From contig NC_015573.1 in the NCBI RefSeq assembly GCF_000214705.1, forward strand, positions 1,449,001-1,513,000: a DNA stretch of 64,000 nucleotides. Direction: 5' to 3'. The DNA is from Desulfofundulus kuznetsovii DSM 6115. GTDB taxonomy: Bacteria; Bacillota; Desulfotomaculia; Desulfotomaculales; Desulfovirgulaceae. Shown in pieces: positions 17,534-26,322 of this stretch. Each line of letters starts with the position of its first letter. The first letter of the stretch is position 1. The translations under genes and the position numbers were made by a program. Under the pieces are notes generated by a model. It had not been told where the DNA came from, searched no databases, and saw only the letters and a list, made by a program, of their open reading frames with translations.

Positions 17534-19492
17534 TCATAATTCTTCCGGTGAAAAGTTCACGTCCTGTTGCAGCAGATCCCGCAGTTTTAAACCCCAGGGG
17601 GTGGTGCTGCCCCAGAAACTGGGGAGGGCTGGTTCCGTGCCTTTCACAAAGGCTGCCTTAATCACCCGGGAACTGAAAGGGGTGGCCCGCAGTCCATCAT
17701 CGGCGCAAATGTCGACAAAGACAATGTCTTCGGGTACAGGGAAATCATCCTTAGGTTCATCCCGTAGAGCCGTGGCCATGAACTTGGCCCAGAGCGGGGC
17801 AGCCAGCTGGCCTCCGGTGGCTCCCACCGATCTCGATTTATCATCGTAACCAATATACACGGCGGTTACCAGTTGCGGAGTGTAACCGACAAACCAGGCA
17901 TCCCGGAAATGGGCGGTGGTTCCGGTTTTCCCCGCCGCCGGCCGGTCCAGGAGGGCGCCGGCCGCTGCCGCCGTGCCTCCCGGTTCAAGCACCCCTTTCA
18001 GCATGTCGGTAACAATATAGGCCGTCTTAGGGTCAAGCACCTGTTGTAGTTGAGGGCTGTTTTCTTCCAGCAACCTGCCCTTTTGGTCCAGGATTTTGGT
18101 AATCAACAAAGGTCTGGCCAGTACACCTCCATTGGCCAGGGGACCATAGGCGCGGACCATTTCCAGCGGAGTCACCTCCGAGGTGCCCAGGGCCAGGGAA
18201 AGGTAAGGTCTCAGGGGGCTCGTAATGCCCATGCGCCGGGCGTATGCCACCAGGGTCTGCGGCTTCAGGCGGTTGTTCAGTTCCACAGCCACCACATTAT
18301 CCGATGTGTAGAGGGCCTCTTTAAGGGTAAAGGGCCGGTTATGATAGCCTCCGTTAAAATCCCGCGGCTGGTAAGGTGGTTGGCCCGGTATTTCGTAGCT
18401 GACCGGTTTGCACTCCACGGTGGTGGCTGCCGTGTAGCCCCGGTCGATGGCGGCGGCATAAAGAAAAGGTTTAAAGGCCGAGCCCGGCTGATTTCTGGCC
18501 AGGGCCCGGTTAAACTGGGACCGGCTGAAGTCTTTGCCTCCAATCATGGCTTTGACATGGCCGGTTCTGGGATCATAAGCCACCAGGGCTCCTTCCAGTG
18601 CCGGGTCCTGTTGCGCAAAGCCTTCCTGGAATGTTTTTTCTGCCGCCTCTTGCACATCTAAATCCAGTGTGGTGTGTATATGCAGCCCGCCCGTATAAGC
18701 CAGGTCCGGTTGGTCGGAAAATTTTTCCTGCAGGTATTTCACTATTTCAGCTACAAAGTAAGCGGCGCGGGTTTGCCCGGCCAGCCGGTTTTGGGGGTGC
18801 AGGGGCTTCTGCCTGGCTTCCCTGGCCTCTTCAGGAGTAATCATACCCAGTTCCACCATACGCTGGAGAACCAGTGATTGCCTTTCCCTGGCGCCATTCA
18901 AATTGATCGCCGGGTTATACAGGCTGGGTGCCCGCACAATTCCAGCCAGCATGGCGCTCTCACCCAGATCCAGTTCCCGGGCTGACTTATCAAAATATGT
19001 GCGGGCGGCCATTTCAATGCCGTAAGCCCCCTGGCCAAAATAAATCTGGTTCAGATACATCTGCAGTATTTCCTGCTTACTATAACGCCTTTCCAGCTGG
19101 ATGGTTAACCACAATTCCTTTATTTTGCGCCTGGCGGTCCGTTCCGGGCTCAGGAACATGTTTTTGGCCAGTTGCTGGGTGATGGTGCTCCCCCCTTCCA
19201 CTATTTTCCCCGCCCGAATATTATGATATAGTGCGCGCAAAAGGCCTACCAGGTCAATACCGTGGTGCTGGTAAAAGCGGGCATCTTCAATAGCCACTAT
19301 GGCCTGCTGCATGTAGGGGGAGATGTCTTTTAAGGGTACCGGTATACGCTTTTGGGGAGAAAGGGTGGCAATCAGCCGCCCCTGGGCATCAAATACTTTC
19401 GAAGGGGTGGGTAATTCAGGCGGCAGGGCCAGGCTTGTACATCCGGCAAGCAGGCCCACTAGAATGAGGAGCAGCAGAAGCATTCTTTTCAT
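17534..19492 (-). CDS. class A penicillin-binding protein with lipoprotein-type signal
   Basis: 652 aa bifunctional peptidoglycan synthase of the PBP1A type. Transglycosylase: EDARFYQHHGID with catalytic Glu69 and EGGSTITQQLAKN (99-111). Transpeptidase: SAFK (Ser338, Lys341), SDN (397-399), KTGT (522-525). The N-terminus is unusual: instead of a plain transmembrane anchor it has MKR, a leucine-rich core and LLAGC with Cys18, a good lipobox. The protein may therefore be anchored by a lipid on Cys18 outside the membrane. Start ATG 19492 follows GGGAG. It acts in cell-wall or spore-wall synthesis. Confidence 0.92.
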   Translation of the reverse strand: MKRMLLLLLILVGLLAGCTSLALPPELPTPSKVFDAQGRLIATLSPQKRIPVPLKDISPYMQQAIVAIEDARFYQHHGIDLVGLLRALYHNIRAGKIVEGGSTITQQLAKNMFLSPERTARRKIKELWLTIQLERRYSKQEILQMYLNQIYFGQGAYGIEMAARTYFDKSARELDLGESAMLAGIVRAPSLYNPAINLNGARERQSLVLQRMVELGMITPEEAREARQKPLHPQNRLAGQTRAAYFVAEIVKYLQEKFSDQPDLAYTGGLHIHTTLDLDVQEAAEKTFQEGFAQQDPALEGALVAYDPRTGHVKAMIGGKDFSRSQFNRALARNQPGSAFKPFLYAAAIDRGYTAATTVECKPVSYEIPGQPPYQPRDFNGGYHNRPFTLKEALYTSDNVVAVELNNRLKPQTLVAYARRMGITSPLRPYLSLALGTSEVTPLEMVRAYGPLANGGVLARPLLITKILDQKGRLLEENSPQLQQVLDPKTAYIVTDMLKGVLEPGGTAAAAGALLDRPAAGKTGTTAHFRDAWFVGYTPQLVTAVYIGYDDKSRSVGATGGQLAAPLWAKFMATALRDEPKDDFPVPEDIVFVDICADDGLRATPFSSRVIKAAFVKGTEPALPSFWGSTTPWGLKLRDLLQQDVNFSPEEL

Positions 19493-19675
19493 TCTTAAGG
19501 CACTCCCAGGGAAGGCCTCATGGCCTTTTGTTTTTTAAAAATGGAGATACTTCCGGTTGGTATAGTATTTTATCCCATTTCAACCGGGCGCATCTACCAC
19601 TAATTTGACTCTAAAAAAGGAAAGTGGTTTATGTACGTAGAAATGTCCTTTTTACGTTATTTTGGAGGGAACAAC

Positions 19676-20512
19676 GTGGAAGTTTACGCCCTGGTAGGTC
19701 CCAGCGGCACCGGAAAGAGTTTCCGGGCCATTGCTACCGCTCATGAATGTGGCGCAGAATTGATTATTGACGACGGTCTTTTGATTAAAGGCAATCGAAT
19801 CCTGGGGGGTATATCGGCAAAACGACAGTCAACCCGTATTGGAGCCATTAAGGCCGCCCTTTTCATGGACGAAGAGCACGCCCGGCAGGCCCGGGCGGTG
19901 CTGGAAAAGGTAAAACCGTCCCGGGTTCTAATTCTGGGCACTTCGGTGGGGATGGTGCAAAAAATTGCCGCCCGGTTGGGCCTGCCCCCGGTTTCCCGGG
20001 TCATTTCCATTGAAGAAATAGCTTCTCCCCGCGAAATCCGTCAGGCCCTGACCACGCGCGCCCGGTACAGCAAACATGTCATTCCCGCTCCTACGGTGGA
20101 GGTCAAAAAAAGATTTCCAGATATATTTGCCGATTCCTTAAGGATTTTTCTGGGCCGTAAAGGTCCGCAGGGTAAGCGTAGCTGGCTGGAACAATCGGTG
20201 GTGCGCCCCACCTTTACTTATTACGGTAAACTAACCATCACCACCAGCGCTCTGGTGGCTATTGTATCCCGGGCGGCAGAAGAAGTGCCGGGAGTAAAAA
20301 GTGCCGGGCGGGTGACCGTACAGAGGGATGCGGACGGGGTAGTTATCGAGGTGCATCCGGTTTTGTACTACGGTTACGTATTAAACCAGGCGGGCCGGGG
20401 AATCCAGGTGGCGGTGAAGAGGCGGGTGGAGGAAATGACCGGCCTGGTGGTCAAGTCCGTAAACATCCTGGTGCGGGAGTTGTCTTTCCCCCGGGGGAAA
20501 GAGCCGGTCTAA
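19676..20512 (+). CDS. P-loop ATPase fused to an Asp23/Gls24-like domain
   Basis: 278 aa from GTG 19676 with GGAGGG 6 nt upstream; the frame extends 15 codons further without a ribosome site. Residues 8-15 are a Walker A loop (GPSGTGKS) followed by a small nucleotide-binding domain to about residue 150 (LIIDDGLLIKG, SRVLILGTS). Residues about 180-278 resemble an alkaline-shock Asp23/Gls24 domain (TITTSALVAIVSRAAEEVPGV ... IQVAVKRRVEEMTG ... VNILVREL). Asp23-type proteins sit at the membrane in envelope stress responses; what the ATPase does is unknown. Transcribed opposite to its neighbours, ending at a shared terminator. Confidence 0.78.
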   Translation: MEVYALVGPSGTGKSFRAIATAHECGAELIIDDGLLIKGNRILGGISAKRQSTRIGAIKAALFMDEEHARQARAVLEKVKPSRVLILGTSVGMVQKIAARLGLPPVSRVISIEEIASPREIRQALTTRARYSKHVIPAPTVEVKKRFPDIFADSLRIFLGRKGPQGKRSWLEQSVVRPTFTYYGKLTITTSALVAIVSRAAEEVPGVKSAGRVTVQRDADGVVIEVHPVLYYGYVLNQAGRGIQVAVKRRVEEMTGLVVKSVNILVRELSFPRGKEPV

Positions 20513-20528
20513 CGGCCGGCTCTTTTTT
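20500..20528. terminator. rho-independent terminator between convergent genes
   Basis: Stem AGAGCCGG(TC)/(GG)CCGGCTCT with a short loop containing the TAA stop of the plus-strand gene, followed by TTTTTT on the plus strand; AAAGAC on the other side gives a weaker minus-strand tail (TCTTTCC). Confidence 0.85.
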
Positions 20529-21216
20529 AGGTTTTGGTAGCGAATACATGGTTGCCTATGCGGGTGACCACCGGCAGGGTACGGATCCAGCGGTCCGTGG
20601 CAGTACGGGGGTTATAGAAGAACAAAGCTCCGTTGGTCGGATCCCGCCCCGCCAGAGCCTCCAGAGCAGCATTAATGGCCGTTTCATCCGGTTCCAGGTA
20701 GATGGAGCCGTCCTCCACCGGGGAAAACTGGAAGACGTTTTTATCTTTCTGAAAGATTACTTCCCGGATGGTTTTGGGAAAGCCCGGACTGGCTACCCGG
20801 TTGAGGATTACTGCCCCCACGGCCACTTGACCGGTGAAGCTTTCCCCCCGGGCTTCGGCGTGGATCAGCCTGGCCAGGAGCATCAACTCCTCCCGGGAAA
20901 TACCTCCGCGGGAAAGTACTGCCGGGACGTTGTTGCTGACCCGGTCCGGTACCAGCAATACATCGCCGGGCCTGATGATGGTGTCCTTTAGTTTATTGGT
21001 GTCCATCAGTTTTGCCAGAGGTACATCGTAAACTCTGGCTATATCGTACAGGGTATCTCCTGACCTGACGGTATAGCAAAGCAGATATTTGTAGTGGGTC
21101 AGGTTGCTGCCACTACCCCAAGATGTGCTGGCTTCTACCTGTTTTCCGGCTGCAACCCAGGTTAACACAACAAAAAAGGTAACCACGCCAGCATATCTGG
21201 TTAGTTTACTGCCCAT
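20527..21216 (-). CDS. LysM and SleB-type cell wall hydrolase
   Basis: 229 aa from ATG 21216 (AAAGGAGG 5 nt upstream). Signal-like hydrophobic N-terminus (YAGVVTFFVVLTWVAAGKQVEA), a LysM peptidoglycan-binding domain (YTVRSGDTLYDIARVYDVP ... VLLVPD, about 45-92), then a Hydrolase_2/SleB catalytic domain (LLARLIHAEARGE ... GAVILNRVASPGFPKTI ... VFQFSPV ... GALFFYNP) with the conserved glutamate in HAEARGE. SleB/CwlJ enzymes are lytic transglycosylases acting on cortex peptidoglycan at spore germination; the exact stage here is inferred. Confidence 0.88.
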   Translation of the reverse strand: MGSKLTRYAGVVTFFVVLTWVAAGKQVEASTSWGSGSNLTHYKYLLCYTVRSGDTLYDIARVYDVPLAKLMDTNKLKDTIIRPGDVLLVPDRVSNNVPAVLSRGGISREELMLLARLIHAEARGESFTGQVAVGAVILNRVASPGFPKTIREVIFQKDKNVFQFSPVEDGSIYLEPDETAINAALEALAGRDPTNGALFFYNPRTATDRWIRTLPVVTRIGNHVFATKT

Positions 21217-21308
21217 TGTGTCCTCCTTTCCGGCCACATACTATTTTAAACAGGCCGGGGAGGAATTATACACGGGCATCATTTTTGACTTTGATAAGTT
21301 TCCAAAAC

Positions 21309-21929
21309 TTAAGCCATGAGCAAAAGGGCATTGATCACTGTCGCGGCAATGGTGCTGCCCCCTCTGGTGCCGGTCATGGTGATATAAGGAATATCAAGGG
21401 ATATCAATTCTTCTTTGGATTCGGCCGCGCCCACGAAGCCCACGGGTGTTCCCACTACAAGGGCCGGTTTGGCCTGTCCGGTAGAGATCAACCGGCACAG
21501 GGTGAAAAGCGCCGTAGGAGCGTTGCCAATGGCAATGATACCCCCTTCTATTTTGGGGGCGCCCAGTTCCATGGCTACCATGGCCCGGGTAGTTCCCCTG
21601 GCCCGGGCGCGGCTAACTACCTCCGGATGGTTAATCAAACAATCTACTGCCACCCCCAGGGCTGCCAGACGATCTTTAATCAAGCCGCTGCGAACCATGT
21701 TGACATCGGTAAGGATGGGTTTTCCTGCCCTGAGGGCACTTAAACCACTTTCCACAGCCCGGGGGTGAAAACGCATGAGCTGGGCGCAGGAAAGATCGCC
21801 GGTGGTGTGCACCACCCGCTTGACAATAGCCCTTTCCCCTGCCGGCAGCCTGGCCAGGTCGGGCAAATGATCCTCAATAATGCGCATGCTCTGCTCCTCA
21901 ATGGCCCTGGGGTTAGTAATTAATTGCAT
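21309..21929 (-). CDS. cbiC: cobalt-precorrin-8 methylmutase CbiC
   Basis: 206 aa. Moves the methyl group from C-11 to C-12 to give cobyrinate. Conserved segments: VKRVVHTTGDLSC (with the catalytic His), ILTDVNMVRSGL, GTTRAMVAMELGAP, GNAPTALF and GTPVGFVGAAESKE. Start set at ATG 21929; a GTG at 21938 lies only 3 nt from GGGAGG. Overlaps the end of cbiX. Last gene of the cbi operon seen here. Confidence 0.95.
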   Translation of the reverse strand: MQLITNPRAIEEQSMRIIEDHLPDLARLPAGERAIVKRVVHTTGDLSCAQLMRFHPRAVESGLSALRAGKPILTDVNMVRSGLIKDRLAALGVAVDCLINHPEVVSRARARGTTRAMVAMELGAPKIEGGIIAIGNAPTALFTLCRLISTGQAKPALVVGTPVGFVGAAESKEELISLDIPYITMTGTRGGSTIAATVINALLLMA

Positions 21930-22299
21930 GCTGGTCACTTACCTCCCGGATCCGTTCCATGATTATTTCGGCCAGTTTGCGGTGGGCACCGATGTTGCCG
22001 GTCATAACAATATCCATGTGGGGATAACGGGCCTTCTCCCTGGCCAGAATTTCCGGTATGTCCTCTTTCATATGCACCCCCTGCGACAGGAACAGGGGTA
22101 CAACCACAACCCTTTTCATTCCCCGGGCCGCCATGGTAGCCAGAGCTGCGGGCAAGTCCGGTTGGTTGAATTGCAGGGAGGCCCCCTCCACCAGATCATA
22201 GGAGCTTTCCTGGGCCACCAGCTCCTTTAAAAGATGCAGGGTAGCCTGGGCTTCCGGGAGGCGACTGCCGTGGACCAAAAGAATGATACCCGTCTTCAT
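21913..22299 (-). CDS. cbiX: sirohydrochlorin cobaltochelatase CbiX (short type)
   Basis: 128 aa, the single-domain CbiXS form that works as a dimer. N-terminal LLVHGSRLPEA carries one metal-site histidine and VVPLFLSQGVHMKEDIPEI carries the other. It inserts cobalt into sirohydrochlorin, the entry step of the anaerobic pathway. Start ATG overlaps the cbiJ TGA (ATGA). Confidence 0.93.
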   Translation of the reverse strand: MKTGIILLVHGSRLPEAQATLHLLKELVAQESSYDLVEGASLQFNQPDLPAALATMAARGMKRVVVVPLFLSQGVHMKEDIPEILAREKARYPHMDIVMTGNIGAHRKLAEIIMERIREVSDQHAINY

Positions 22300-23069
22300 G
22301 CCTCATGAACATCCTTTCTTTTACGGATTTTCTCCAGGAGTTCTTCACGAGTGGTTATTGCCCCTTCCTGCTCCCGGGGCCGGTTAATCACCACCACCGG
22401 CAGGGCCAGTTCCAGTGCCGCCGCTATCTTGGTATCTGTACCCCCCACGACCCCACTGTTTTTGGTGACTACCACCTCGGCCCCATATTGTTTGAACAGG
22501 GCACGATTCAGTTCCAGGCTAAAGGGGCCCTGCATGGCTACAATATCGGCGGGGCTCAGTCCCAGCTGGCGGCAGCGCTGGATTACCGCAGGTTCGGGGA
22601 GTACCCGTACCACCAGGCGGCATCCATGCCGGCGGGCGGCAGTTAAAAAGATATCCAGGGTTTTGCTGCCCGTGGTAAGAAAAATTACTTTTCCCAAACG
22701 CGTGGCTTGTTGAGCTGCTTCCTCATATCCGGCGGTACAATGGATCAAGGGGTGCCGGGGCAAATTGGTTTCCCCCCGCTGGTAGCGCAGGTAAGGGATT
22801 TGTGTTTGGGCACAGGCCTGGCGGGCAATTTCAGAGACCCGCTGGGCGTAGGGGTGGGTTGCATCAACTAAAAGCTCAATGCGGCGTTTTTTGATCAGGG
22901 CAACCATTTCGTCCAGGGCCAGGGGGCCGGTAATGATCTCGGCGCCGTGCCGGGCCAGCAGCTCTCCGCCGTACGGCGTGGCTGCCGAGGCCAGCACGGT
23001 GTAACCACTGGCTACCAGGTCCTGTACAATCAGGCGTCCGTCGGCGGTTCCGCTTAAGACCAGAATCAT
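22296..23069 (-). CDS. cbiJ: cobalt-precorrin-6A reductase CbiJ
   Basis: 257 aa. Motifs ILVLSGTADGR at the N-terminus, LLVDATHPYAQRVSEIA, PYLRYQRGE, IFLTTGSKTLDIF and VVVTKNSGVVGGTDTKI are characteristic of CbiJ/CobK. Reduces cobalt-precorrin-6A with a nicotinamide cofactor. ATGA overlaps join it to cbiH and cbiX. Confidence 0.94.
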   Translation of the reverse strand: MILVLSGTADGRLIVQDLVASGYTVLASAATPYGGELLARHGAEIITGPLALDEMVALIKKRRIELLVDATHPYAQRVSEIARQACAQTQIPYLRYQRGETNLPRHPLIHCTAGYEEAAQQATRLGKVIFLTTGSKTLDIFLTAARRHGCRLVVRVLPEPAVIQRCRQLGLSPADIVAMQGPFSLELNRALFKQYGAEVVVTKNSGVVGGTDTKIAAALELALPVVVINRPREQEGAITTREELLEKIRKRKDVHEA

Positions 23070-23788
23070 AAGGCATATCCCCTGGGTGTAACCAGAAAGT
23101 TGCCCATCCTTTGGGTCTGGTTGTTGCCAATGATCACAATGCTAAACATATCAAGGGGGTGGTCGATCATATGTTCCAGATCCGTAATTACCACCTCTTC
23201 CCCGTCCCGGTAAGCTTTGCGAACAATCCCCACCGGTGTGCTGGCCTTTTTATGCTGGAGCAAGAGTTCCCTGGCCCGGCGGATTTGGGATGTTCTTTTG
23301 TGGCTGGCCGGGTTGTACAAAACCACTACAAAGTCCCCCTGGGCGGCCAGGGCCAGCCTTTTTTCAATTACTTCCCAGGGGGTCAGGAGATCGCTTAAAC
23401 TCATCACCACAAAGTCGTGCATCAATGGTGCGCCCAGAAGAGCTGCTGCAGCGGTAGCGGAGGTGATGCCGGGGATGATCTCAACCTCGACCTGGTCAAG
23501 CAGGTTTTCCCGGTGCAAGATTTCTAAAGCCAGTCCGGCCATACCGTAAACCCCAGGATCTCCGCTGGATACCAGGGCTACCTTCTGCCCTCCCCTGGCC
23601 CGCTGAATGGCCGCGCGGCAGCGCTCAACTTCCCGGGTCATACCCGTACTGATGATTTCTTTCCCTTCCACTATAGGGGCAATGAGTTCAATATAGGTTT
23701 TGTACCCGGCAATTACGTCGGCTTCCTGCAGGGCCTTCAATGCCCTTGGACTTAAATGTTCTATACTTCCCGGTCCCGTTCCCACCAC
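23066..23788 (-). CDS. cbiH: cobalt-precorrin-3 C17-methyltransferase CbiH
   Basis: 240 aa from GTG 23788 with GAGGAAAG about 7 nt upstream, overlapping the end of cbiG by 28 nt. Start VVGTGPGSIEHLSPRA, then GYKTYIELI, VSSGDPGVYGMAGL and NPASHKRTSQI match CbiH/CobJ, which methylates C-17 and contracts the ring. The longer upstream frame lies entirely in cbiG and is spurious. Confidence 0.94.
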   Translation of the reverse strand: MVGTGPGSIEHLSPRALKALQEADVIAGYKTYIELIAPIVEGKEIISTGMTREVERCRAAIQRARGGQKVALVSSGDPGVYGMAGLALEILHRENLLDQVEVEIIPGITSATAAAALLGAPLMHDFVVMSLSDLLTPWEVIEKRLALAAQGDFVVVLYNPASHKRTSQIRRARELLLQHKKASTPVGIVRKAYRDGEEVVITDLEHMIDHPLDMFSIVIIGNNQTQRMGNFLVTPRGYAL

Positions 23789-24843
23789 CCATAGCTTTCC
23801 TCGGCTAAGGCTACCGTCACGCCCTCCCAGCTGGTTTTGGGGAGAATCAGTTTGGCCTGGGGGGCAGCTGCCAGCAGGGCAACCGGTTCGCATACACCAC
23901 CAACTCCTATTTTTCCCTGGACAAAGGATGAATGATGAAGGTTGGGTTTTTGAGCAAAAATGGAACGAATTTGTTCTCTCGTGAAACTAAACAGGGGGAT
24001 ACCCATCTCCCGGGCAACCAACTGCAAACCCCGTTCCTGTACCCGCAAGTTCACCGTCGCCAGTGCCCGCAGGCTGGCGGGGCTGCGCCGGGCAAGATCC
24101 AGGGCATGCAAAATAGCTCGTCTGACCCTTTCCGGGGCTATTTCCTTGCGGCAGCCTATGCCGGCTACCAGGTTTCGTGGCCTCAGGAAAAGGGTCTTTT
24201 CATGGGGCAACGACATCACGCGGTTGGTGATTACCACCAGCCACCCTCGCGGCCGGGTGGCGGGCAAGTCTTCCCACGAGATTAACCGCAGACCCGGGGT
24301 TTGGGTGAGAGGGAGGGGCCGTTCGCTGCAAAGGGTGACCGTCTCACCGTTTACCAGGGCGGCATTCACCTGTTTTACGGCGGTGAATGGTTCCATGGTC
24401 AAGTTATATTTGCGGGCCAGGACGTCCACCGCGGGCAGGCCGTGTACATCGGTGGCGGTGGTGATCACCGGCACTGCCTGGAGAGCCCCGGCCAGCTGTT
24501 GGGCCAGCTCATTGGCTCCTCCCAGATGACCGCTTAGAGTGCTGATTACGAACTGTCCCTTTTCATCCAAGACCACTACAGCCGGATCGGAGCGCTTATC
24601 CCTGATCAGGGGAGCAAGCAATCTCACCACAATGCCCAGGGCCATGATAAAGACCAGTCCCTGGCACCGGTAGAATTCCTCCGCCACCACCCGGGACACC
24701 GGACCGGTAAAGGGTTCTCCCTCCCCCGGAAAACGGGCGGGCCTGAACATGCGCACCTGGTGCCCCGCTTGCTGTAAATGCCGGGATACCTTTGCCGCCA
24801 GTTCAATACCGTTTTTGGTAATGGCGAATACGGCAATGTTCAT
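23761..24843 (-). CDS. cbiG: cobalt-precorrin-5A hydrolase CbiG
   Basis: 360 aa. N-terminal domain with FIMALGIVVRLLAPLIRDKRSDPAVVV and STLSGHLGGANELA, then a C-terminal CbiG_C domain with VAGIGCRKE and a GVGGVCEPVALLAA motif. Opens the delta-lactone, releasing the C-20 carbon as acetaldehyde. Complete two-domain length. Its ATG overlaps the cbiF TGA. Confidence 0.94.
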   Translation of the reverse strand: MNIAVFAITKNGIELAAKVSRHLQQAGHQVRMFRPARFPGEGEPFTGPVSRVVAEEFYRCQGLVFIMALGIVVRLLAPLIRDKRSDPAVVVLDEKGQFVISTLSGHLGGANELAQQLAGALQAVPVITTATDVHGLPAVDVLARKYNLTMEPFTAVKQVNAALVNGETVTLCSERPLPLTQTPGLRLISWEDLPATRPRGWLVVITNRVMSLPHEKTLFLRPRNLVAGIGCRKEIAPERVRRAILHALDLARRSPASLRALATVNLRVQERGLQLVAREMGIPLFSFTREQIRSIFAQKPNLHHSSFVQGKIGVGGVCEPVALLAAAPQAKLILPKTSWEGVTVALAEESYGWWERDREV

Positions 24844-25595
24844 GTCCTGCTACTCCGGTAACCATGGCAGAATTGGGGGTCATAGAGCTGCGACAACTGG
24901 TAGGGGGAGTTGAAAACATCTCCCACCAGCACTAGGGCGGTGCGGGTGATGCCTGCTTCCTTGACTTGATCAGCGATATCGGCCAGCGTACCCCGCAACA
25001 ACCGTTCCTCGGGCCAGGAGGCCTTTTCCACTACCAGCACCGGGGTTTGGGGGGTATAACCTCCGGCAAGCAGTTCTTCAACCACCTGATCCATCTGGTG
25101 TACGGAAAGAAAGATGCACATGGTGCTTTTGTGGCGGGCCAGTTCCCTTAGTTTTTCCCGCTCGGGTACCGGGGTACGCCCTTCCAGCCGGGTAAGGATC
25201 ACGGTCTGGGTTACCCCCGGCAGGGTCAGTTCGTGGGGGATGGCGGCGGCAGCAGCTAGAAAGGAACTCACCCCCGGCACAACCTCAAAAGGTATGCCCA
25301 GGGCTGCCAGGGCATCCATTTGCTCCTGGATGGCCCCGTACAAAGCGGGGTCACCGGTATGTACCCGGGCTACAGTTAATTGCTCCTGGTGTGCCCGGCG
25401 TATCACGGCCAGTACCTCATCCCGGGTCATGGTGGCGCTGTTGTATATCTCTACTCCGGGGCGGCAATATTCCAGTATTTTCGGATTAACCAGGGAGCCG
25501 GCATAAATGACCACATCGGCCTGCTGCAGCAACTTTGCTCCCTTAACGGTAATCAATTCGGGATCTCCCGGTCCGGCACCAATAAAGTAAATCAC
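24840..25595 (-). CDS. cbiF: cobalt-precorrin-4 C11-methyltransferase CbiF
   Basis: 251 aa from GTG 25595 (AAGGGGG upstream). FIGAGPGDPELITVKGAKLL, ARVHTGDPALYGAIQEQMDAL and VVPGVSSFLAAAAAIPHELTLPG are CbiF/CobM signatures. SAM-dependent methylation of C-11. The N-terminal part of the long frame overlaps cbiL and is not CbiF-like. Confidence 0.95.
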   Translation of the reverse strand: MIYFIGAGPGDPELITVKGAKLLQQADVVIYAGSLVNPKILEYCRPGVEIYNSATMTRDEVLAVIRRAHQEQLTVARVHTGDPALYGAIQEQMDALAALGIPFEVVPGVSSFLAAAAAIPHELTLPGVTQTVILTRLEGRTPVPEREKLRELARHKSTMCIFLSVHQMDQVVEELLAGGYTPQTPVLVVEKASWPEERLLRGTLADIADQVKEAGITRTALVLVGDVFNSPYQLSQLYDPQFCHGYRSSRT

Positions 25596-25611
25596 TTCTA
25601 CGTCCCCCTTG

Positions 25612-26322
25612 TTAACGGCCTCCCTTGTGGATGACCAGAATCGACATGTAATCAAGCTTCTGTCCGGCCAGATCGGTGACCTCCCGGCTTACCATTTGAT
25701 CGGGATGACCGCAGCGGCTCACCAGGGCGGCCCGTTCGGTTAAACCCTTCTCCCGTAAGAGTTCCAACACCCGATCGAAATAACGGTTTACCTTCATGAG
25801 CACCACGTTGTCAAACCTGTCCAGCACCTCTTCCAGGCGCTTTAGGTTATAGGCCGCTGGTATTACGGCCAGGCTTTCTTCTCCTGTGGCCAGTGGTTCT
25901 TCCAGCGCGGCCGCACAGGCGCTCATGGCGGTGATCCCCGGAATGGTTTCCACGGGCAGGTCGGGATAATTTTTTTGCAGGTAAGCCCGTACGTAACCAT
26001 AGGTGCTGTAAAACATCGGGTCACCGATGGTGACAAAGGCTACCTTCTGCCCCTCCCGTACCAGTTGGGCCACCCTTTCACCGGCCCTGGCCCAGTGCTC
26101 TTCGAGTATTTGGCGATCCCGGGACATGGGGAAAGATAGCTCCACGGTTGTAAACTGGCGCTTGATAACCCTGTTGATGATAGACAGGGCCAGGCTTTCC
26201 CGGTCGGCGGCCGATTTGGGTACACACACTACATCCACTTCCTGTAAAACACGGTAGGCCTTCAGGGTGAGCAACTCCGGATCCCCGGGACCAACGCCGA
26301 TGCCGTAAAACTTACCCGCCAC
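25612..26322 (-). CDS. cbiL: cobalt-precorrin-2 C20-methyltransferase CbiL
   Basis: 236 aa. YGIGVGPGDPELLTLKAYRVL, VAFVTIGDPMFYSTYGYV and IPGITAMSACAA identify CbiL/CobI. GTG 26322 is 9 nt after AAAGGAGG and is the preferred start; ATG 26328 is the alternative. Overlaps the end of cbiT by 11 nt. Confidence 0.94.
   Translation of the reverse strand: MAGKFYGIGVGPGDPELLTLKAYRVLQEVDVVCVPKSAADRESLALSIINRVIKRQFTTVELSFPMSRDRQILEEHWARAGERVAQLVREGQKVAFVTIGDPMFYSTYGYVRAYLQKNYPDLPVETIPGITAMSACAAALEEPLATGEESLAVIPAAYNLKRLEEVLDRFDNVVLMKVNRYFDRVLELLREKGLTERAALVSRCGHPDQMVSREVTDLAGQKLDYMSILVIHKGGR

Noticed and set aside
19512-19536. AAGGCC/GGCCTT hairpin with T-run on the plus strand upstream of the PBP gene
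   Set aside because: No plus-strand transcript is expected upstream of it and on the minus strand it has no T-run; left uncalled.
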